A program made the position numbers and the translations under genes. The notes beneath the pieces are model-generated. The model saw nothing but the letters and a program-made list of their open reading frames with translations, was not told the origin of the DNA and ran no database searches. A stretch of DNA of 64,000 nucleotides from Prorocentrum cordatum (lineage: Eukaryota > Sar > Dinophyceae > Prorocentrales > Prorocentraceae): positions 304,703 to 368,702 of the forward strand of contig CAUYUJ010019370.1 in assembly GCA_963575745.1 (NCBI GenBank). Direction: 5' to 3'. Below, piece by piece: positions 61,563 through 64,000 of this stretch (within the stretch, counting starts at the first letter, position 1; each line of letters begins with the position of its first letter).

Positions 61563-62760
61563 AGGCTCCGAGGGCCAGGGCCCCTTTGGCCTCGGGGCCC
61601 GTCTCCCGCGGGCCGGTGCCTGCTCCGCCCCCGCTGGGTGCCTCTTCGCTGGGGGCTCCCTTCGCGTCCTCCCTCGGGAGAGAAAGAAGGACGTACACGT
61701 TCATGTCTAATTCTTCGGAAGTTCCTTGATAGTCGGGGGGCCAAGATCCTCTCATTTTTAATTGTTCTATCCTGGGCCTCTTCCTGGCCACCAGGGGGCC
61801 AGGAACAATCAGGAACGAGCACAATATGAAATGAGCAAGATTAGAAATGAGCGATGTGCACACGCACATGAATCCACGTTGGTTTCGAAAGTACGCATTG
61901 CGCGGTCGTTCGTATCACGAGGCTGGTCTTGCGGGCGCGTACGTCTTTTGTGGGCTCCCTATTCCTCAGGGCTGGGCCTTCCTTGCTGGGGAGGGCGGCG
62001 GTTGCAACCCCTGCGCCCCCTTGGTCCTTGGGGTGGGAGCCTTCGGCAAGACGGCGCGCAGACTGTTGCAATGCCGAGTTCGACCGACCCCCCCCGCGTC
62101 CTTCTCTCGCTAGCTGCAGTGGGTTCGCGTCGTGCCGACGCGACCCAAGCGTGGGGCGTTCAAGGTTGGACGCCGCCAGCGGCCCAGCATCGGCCAATGT
62201 GGAACGATCTGGCGATCGAAAAGCCGCAGATCGTTCAAAGTTGCACGATTCGCGCGGTGTCAGAGACCAACGCCGAGGTCGTTGCGACACGGTCCCGCCC
62301 TTGTCTCAAACAAATCCTTGTCCCTGGAATTGGCGTCACCTCGCCCCGGTGCCGATCTTGAGGATTTCTCCGGTGACAGAGGGCGCGTTCGCCTATAATT
62401 CAGATTGTCGCCCGTTGGGGCGCGTCACTCTCAGGGATAAGGACGAGCTCGAGGCTGGCTGCTCGTTTTCCTCCCTGTGCCTCTCGCGCTCCCGTTGTGC
62501 TTCCTGCCCTTGCCGGGAGGATCTTTTTTCCCCGATGGACCCAAATTTCGATTGCATGTAAACCATCAGTAAATCGATCTTCGATGGCATGTTTGCGCAA
62601 TTTACAGAAATGTATTGCAGACTCTGCAGAAGAGATATCAATATTTGGAGATTATGTTGTATTGGAAGAAACTAACCCCCAGGTCGATGTCTAGCAAAAG
62701 CTTTGACGCGGCGAGGCGCAGGCTCCAGCAGGTCGTACGGACCCCAGCCTCCACCAGAAT
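61563..62760. other. No gene seen
   Basis: Unique sequence, moderately GC-rich, with no exon or RNA gene signal strong enough to call. Confidence 0.4.
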
Positions 62761-62922
62761 CGCAATGGAGGAGGAGGAGGAGGAGGAGGAGGAGGAGGAG
62801 GAGGAGGAGGAGGAGGAGCGAGGAGCGAGGAGGAGGAGGAGGAGGAGGAGGAGCGAGGAGGAGGAGGAGGAGCGAGGAGGAGGAGGAGGAGGAGGAGGAG
62901 GAGGAGGAGGAGGAGCGAGGAC
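62761..62922 (+). repeat. (GGA)n tract with GCGAGGA interruptions
   Basis: GGAGGAGGAGG interrupted by GAGCGAGGAGCGAGG at four points. Confidence 0.97.
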
Positions 62923-62929
62923 CAAAATT

Positions 62930-63080
62930 CGGGCGGAACAAGTCTTGGACGACGACCGACAGCAGCTCTGGTCCATTTGGGACAGGACGCACCGTCGGCG
63001 TCGCCAGGGACGTCTTCCGTTTGGTACGGACGTCGTTTGCCAATCAGCGGCCGCTGCCGGCTTGGGGCATAATCCATTGT
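62930..63080. mobile_element. Foldback element FB2, copy 3 (diverged)
   Basis: GACCGACAGCAGCTCTGGTCC, ATTTGGGACAGGACGCACCG, TCGGCGTCGCCAGGGACG, CCAATCAGCGGCCGCTGCCG; left arm overlaps the preceding GGA tract. Confidence 0.6.
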
Positions 63081-63119
63081 CGGGCTCCGTCCACATAATT
63101 TCCGTCTCCGCTTCGGTCG

Positions 63120-63315
63120 GGTTCAAAGAGGGAGGAGCAAAAGGCGGAGGAGGAGAAAATGGCGGAGGAGGAGTATGCGGGGGACGGAGAAAGATGAGGA
63201 GGAGGAGGGGGGAGGAGGACGGAGGAGGAGGACGGAGGAGGAGGACGGAGGAGGAGGACGGAGGAGGGATCACCAAACGAGAAGGAGGAGGAGAAGGAGG
63301 AGGAGGAGGATTATA
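63120..63315 (+). repeat. Purine-rich (GGA)n/(GGACGGA)n tract
   Basis: GAGGAGGACGGAGGAGGACGG repeats, about 10-bp period in the middle. Confidence 0.95.
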
Positions 63316-63374
63316 ATGTTCCAGAACACTTCTCGAACCAGTAAGAACGTTTCTCCATTCCCGCATGGTCACTC

Positions 63375-63545
63375 ATCCCCCTCCTTTCTCCTCCTCCTCC
63401 TCCTCCTTGTCCTCCTCTCCCTTCTTCTCTCCCTCCTTCGTTCCTCATCCCTTCCTCCTCTTCCTCCTCCCTTCTCCCTCCCTCTCCTCCTCCTCGTCTT
63501 CCTTCTCGTCCCTCCTCCGCGTTCCTCCTCTTCTTCTCATCTCGC
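63375..63545 (+). repeat. (TCC)n polypyrimidine tract
   Basis: CTCCTCCTCC/CTTCTCTCC; complementary to the purine tract just upstream. Confidence 0.95.
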
Positions 63546-63904
63546 GTATGTGCGGATCTGTCCTGGTCTTATTTCGATAGAGGTTTTATCCCCCTTATTT
63601 TTTTTAGCACAGCGCTGCCTCCCCTCATCCTCATTCCTCGTTCCTCGTTAGCACGGGCCCTCGGTAGCAGGCTTCGCATGGCATGTGCAGCAAGAGAAGG
63701 ATACCCGGTGCAGGTGGCACGGAGGCCCCCCAGGGTCCCGCGGCCGCACCAGAGATTAGCCCCGCGCCTGACAGCGCCTTGAGGGGCGTTCAGCCGACAC
63801 GATGACGGACCGCACGAGGCTTTTGCGTGCTTTGTGCTACAGCCCAAACCGTGGGAGGCCCCTCCTCCCTCCTGTTGCTGCTCTTTGCCCTCTTCCTTTC
63901 CTCG
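63546..63904. other. No gene seen
   Basis: Unique sequence. Confidence 0.4.
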
Positions 63905-64000
63905 GCCTCCTCCTCCTCCTCCTCGTCATCATGATTATCATCATCATCATCAGCATCATCAGCATCATAATCATCACCATCACCATCATCACCATCACCA
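63905..64000 (+). repeat. (CTC)n then (CAT)n microsatellite, running off the window
   Basis: CCTCCTCCTC followed by ATCATCATCAGCATC and CACCATCACC to the last base. Confidence 0.97.

Noticed and set aside
1-64000. tRNA, rRNA, snRNA genes, bacterial operons or promoters
   Set aside because: None recognised by eye on either strand; covariance-model searches (tRNAscan-SE, Infernal) would be needed to exclude small RNA genes.

Overview
The window looks like nuclear DNA from a dinoflagellate with a very large, intron-rich genome. The evidence is: coding density near 1-3 percent; long polypurine (GGA)n and polypyrimidine (TCC)n tracts on both strands; CAA, CAT and CGG trinucleotide arrays; small foldback elements and short satellites; exons of only tens of bases that appear to use GC as well as GT donors; and a decayed retroelement whose domains resemble, as far as I recall, a family abundant in Prorocentrum and Polarella. 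A Prorocentrum-like core dinoflagellate is my best guess (inference, not tested). No bacterial gene organisation, rRNA, tRNA or CRISPR is visible.

Layout. 1-228 may hold the 3' end of a gene entering from the left. 229-8493 is repeats. 8494-14276 is one decayed retroelement on the + strand: Cys-rich/membrane segment, gag-like region, reverse transcriptase, RNase H, tyrosine-recombinase-like domain with the expected Tyr replaced by Cys, and a C-terminal cytosine-methyltransferase-like domain, all broken by frameshifts. From 15117 to 46335, six very short + strand segments (15117-15196, 23379-23416, 31782-31835, 38115-38183, 40884-40906, 46296-46335) read in order as consecutive pieces of a single cyclic-nucleotide-binding (CNB) domain. 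Reading frame is conserved across the junctions I can propose, and about 9 codons are missing between the second and third. The introns would be about 2.8 to 8.4 kb and packed with repeats. 54138-55280 is the only long intact coding exon: a phytanoyl-CoA-dioxygenase-like (PhyH) Fe(II)/2-oxoglutarate oxygenase. 59572-59666 is an isolated exon-like segment of unknown product.

The rest is repeat landscape, much of it assignable to families with two or more copies here: (i) a TCTTGGGGCC-rich dispersed element with a conserved ~115-bp tail (17.1-17.5, 44.5-45.2, 49.2-50.0 kb, plus tail-less and inverted relatives); (ii) a ~200-bp foldback with GATGCATC motifs (3.7, 22.7, 25.5 kb); (iii) a ~200-bp foldback around a GCGGCCGC palindrome (6.1, 58.1, 62.9 kb); (iv) a ~190-bp element with GACACGCT motifs (24.7, 38.3, 55.6 kb); (v) a 76-89-bp satellite at 17.7-19.2 kb and, inverted, at 32.9-33.4 kb; (vi) an ~82-bp tandem at 32.1, 39.7 and, inverted, 35.2 kb; (vii) repeat pairs at 1.3/57.9, 16.5/20.5, 22.4/51.9 and 40.4/60.9 kb. 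The genes do not form an operon or obvious pathway; the PhyH gene and the CNB gene are simply neighbours on the same strand.
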